This document shows, piece by piece, positions 21,798-21,900 of a stretch of DNA of 21,900 nucleotides. Origin of the DNA: SHLQ01 sp964196045 (GTDB lineage Bacteria; Actinomycetota; Acidimicrobiia; Acidimicrobiales; SHLQ01); NCBI GenBank assembly GCA_964196045.1, contig CAXMRH010000135.1:1-21900 (forward strand), read 5' to 3'. The translations under genes and the position numbers were made by a program. The stretch's first letter is position 1. Each line of letters starts with the position of its first letter. The notes under the pieces were generated by a model. It did not search any database. It had not been told where the DNA came from and saw only the letters and a list, made by a program, of their open reading frames with translations.

Positions 21798-21900
21798 ATG
21801 GCGCCGGAACTCCCGATCGTGGTTGAGTCAATAGAAGAAACTCCAACGGTCCTGGCCTGCGCTTCTTGCGAGGTCACATGGAGAGACCGGCCCGGAGCGC
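21798..21900 (+). CDS. Start of an unidentified protein with a CxxC motif, runs off window
   Basis: The frame from ATG 21798 is open to the end of the window, giving 34 residues: an acidic N-terminus (MAPELPIVVESIEETP) and then VLACASCEVTWRDR, whose CxxC may be half of a zinc ribbon. There is no upstream ribosome site, but TATTGT lies 8 nt before the ATG, which suits a leaderless gene. Too little is present to name a family. It diverges from the cyclophilin gene across about 180 bp. Confidence 0.5.
   Translation, partial: MAPELPIVVESIEETPTVLACASCEVTWRDRPGA

Noticed and set aside
21662..21877. A 71-residue minus-strand frame near the end of the window
   Set aside because: It overlaps the better-supported plus-strand start at 21798 and the cyclophilin promoter region, and has no family signature.
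1..21900. Mobile element, phage, CRISPR or RNA gene
   Set aside because: No transposase, integrase, repeat-spacer pattern, tRNA cloverleaf or rRNA sequence was seen; gene order and style are uniform throughout.

Overview
This 21.9 kb window looks like ordinary chromosome from a high-GC actinobacterium. The main evidence is a mycothiol ligase gene (mshC), a DUF3499-type protein, and several genes with leaderless start signals (a TANNNT box 6-8 nt before the start codon). The protein style (cyclophilin N-terminus, HELVH-type DUF4157 protein) suggests an Acidimicrobiia-like lineage, but that placement is an inference. I see no rRNA, tRNA, CRISPR array, insertion sequence or phage gene.

Layout. 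1-177: 3' end of a universal stress protein. 178-567: a gene-free region with a perfect 12-bp tandem repeat. 568-2451: a LuxR-type regulator with a degenerate receiver domain, then an MFS transporter. 2448-2882 (-): a gamma-glutamylcyclotransferase-like protein whose stop codon overlaps that of the transporter. 2966-4171: a lipoprotein with DxDxDG loops. 4173-5935 (-): a DedA-family membrane protein and a patatin-like phospholipase, joined by a TGATG stop/start overlap. 6026-11368 (+): histidine kinase, response regulator, ABC ATPase and a large FtsX-like permease, which together read as an envelope-stress or drug-sensing export module. A strong hairpin follows it.

11440-12693: an unusual one-pass membrane protein with an N-terminal helix-turn-helix and a C-terminal HExxH metallopeptidase-like domain. 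12810-13580: a membrane-anchored protein of unknown function. 13647-16186: mshC and cysS, two paralogous cysteine-activating enzymes overlapping by 4 nt, closed by a 12-bp perfect hairpin. 16269-18442 (-): a DUF3499 protein and a membrane-anchored beta-propeller. 18578-19000: a small DUF4157-like HExxH protein. 19071-21034: a translationally coupled pair, a zinc-ribbon membrane protein with a possible dead protease fold and a protein with degenerate PAS and GGDEF domains. 21065-21619 (-): a cyclophilin. 21798-end: the start of a further gene with a CxxC motif.

Together the window mixes housekeeping functions (Cys-tRNA and mycothiol synthesis, prolyl isomerase, membrane lipid turnover) with several uncharacterised one-pass envelope proteins. 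The best candidates for undescribed biology are the helix-turn-helix/protease fusion (11440-12693) and the coupled pair of apparently inactive signalling and protease folds (19071-21034).
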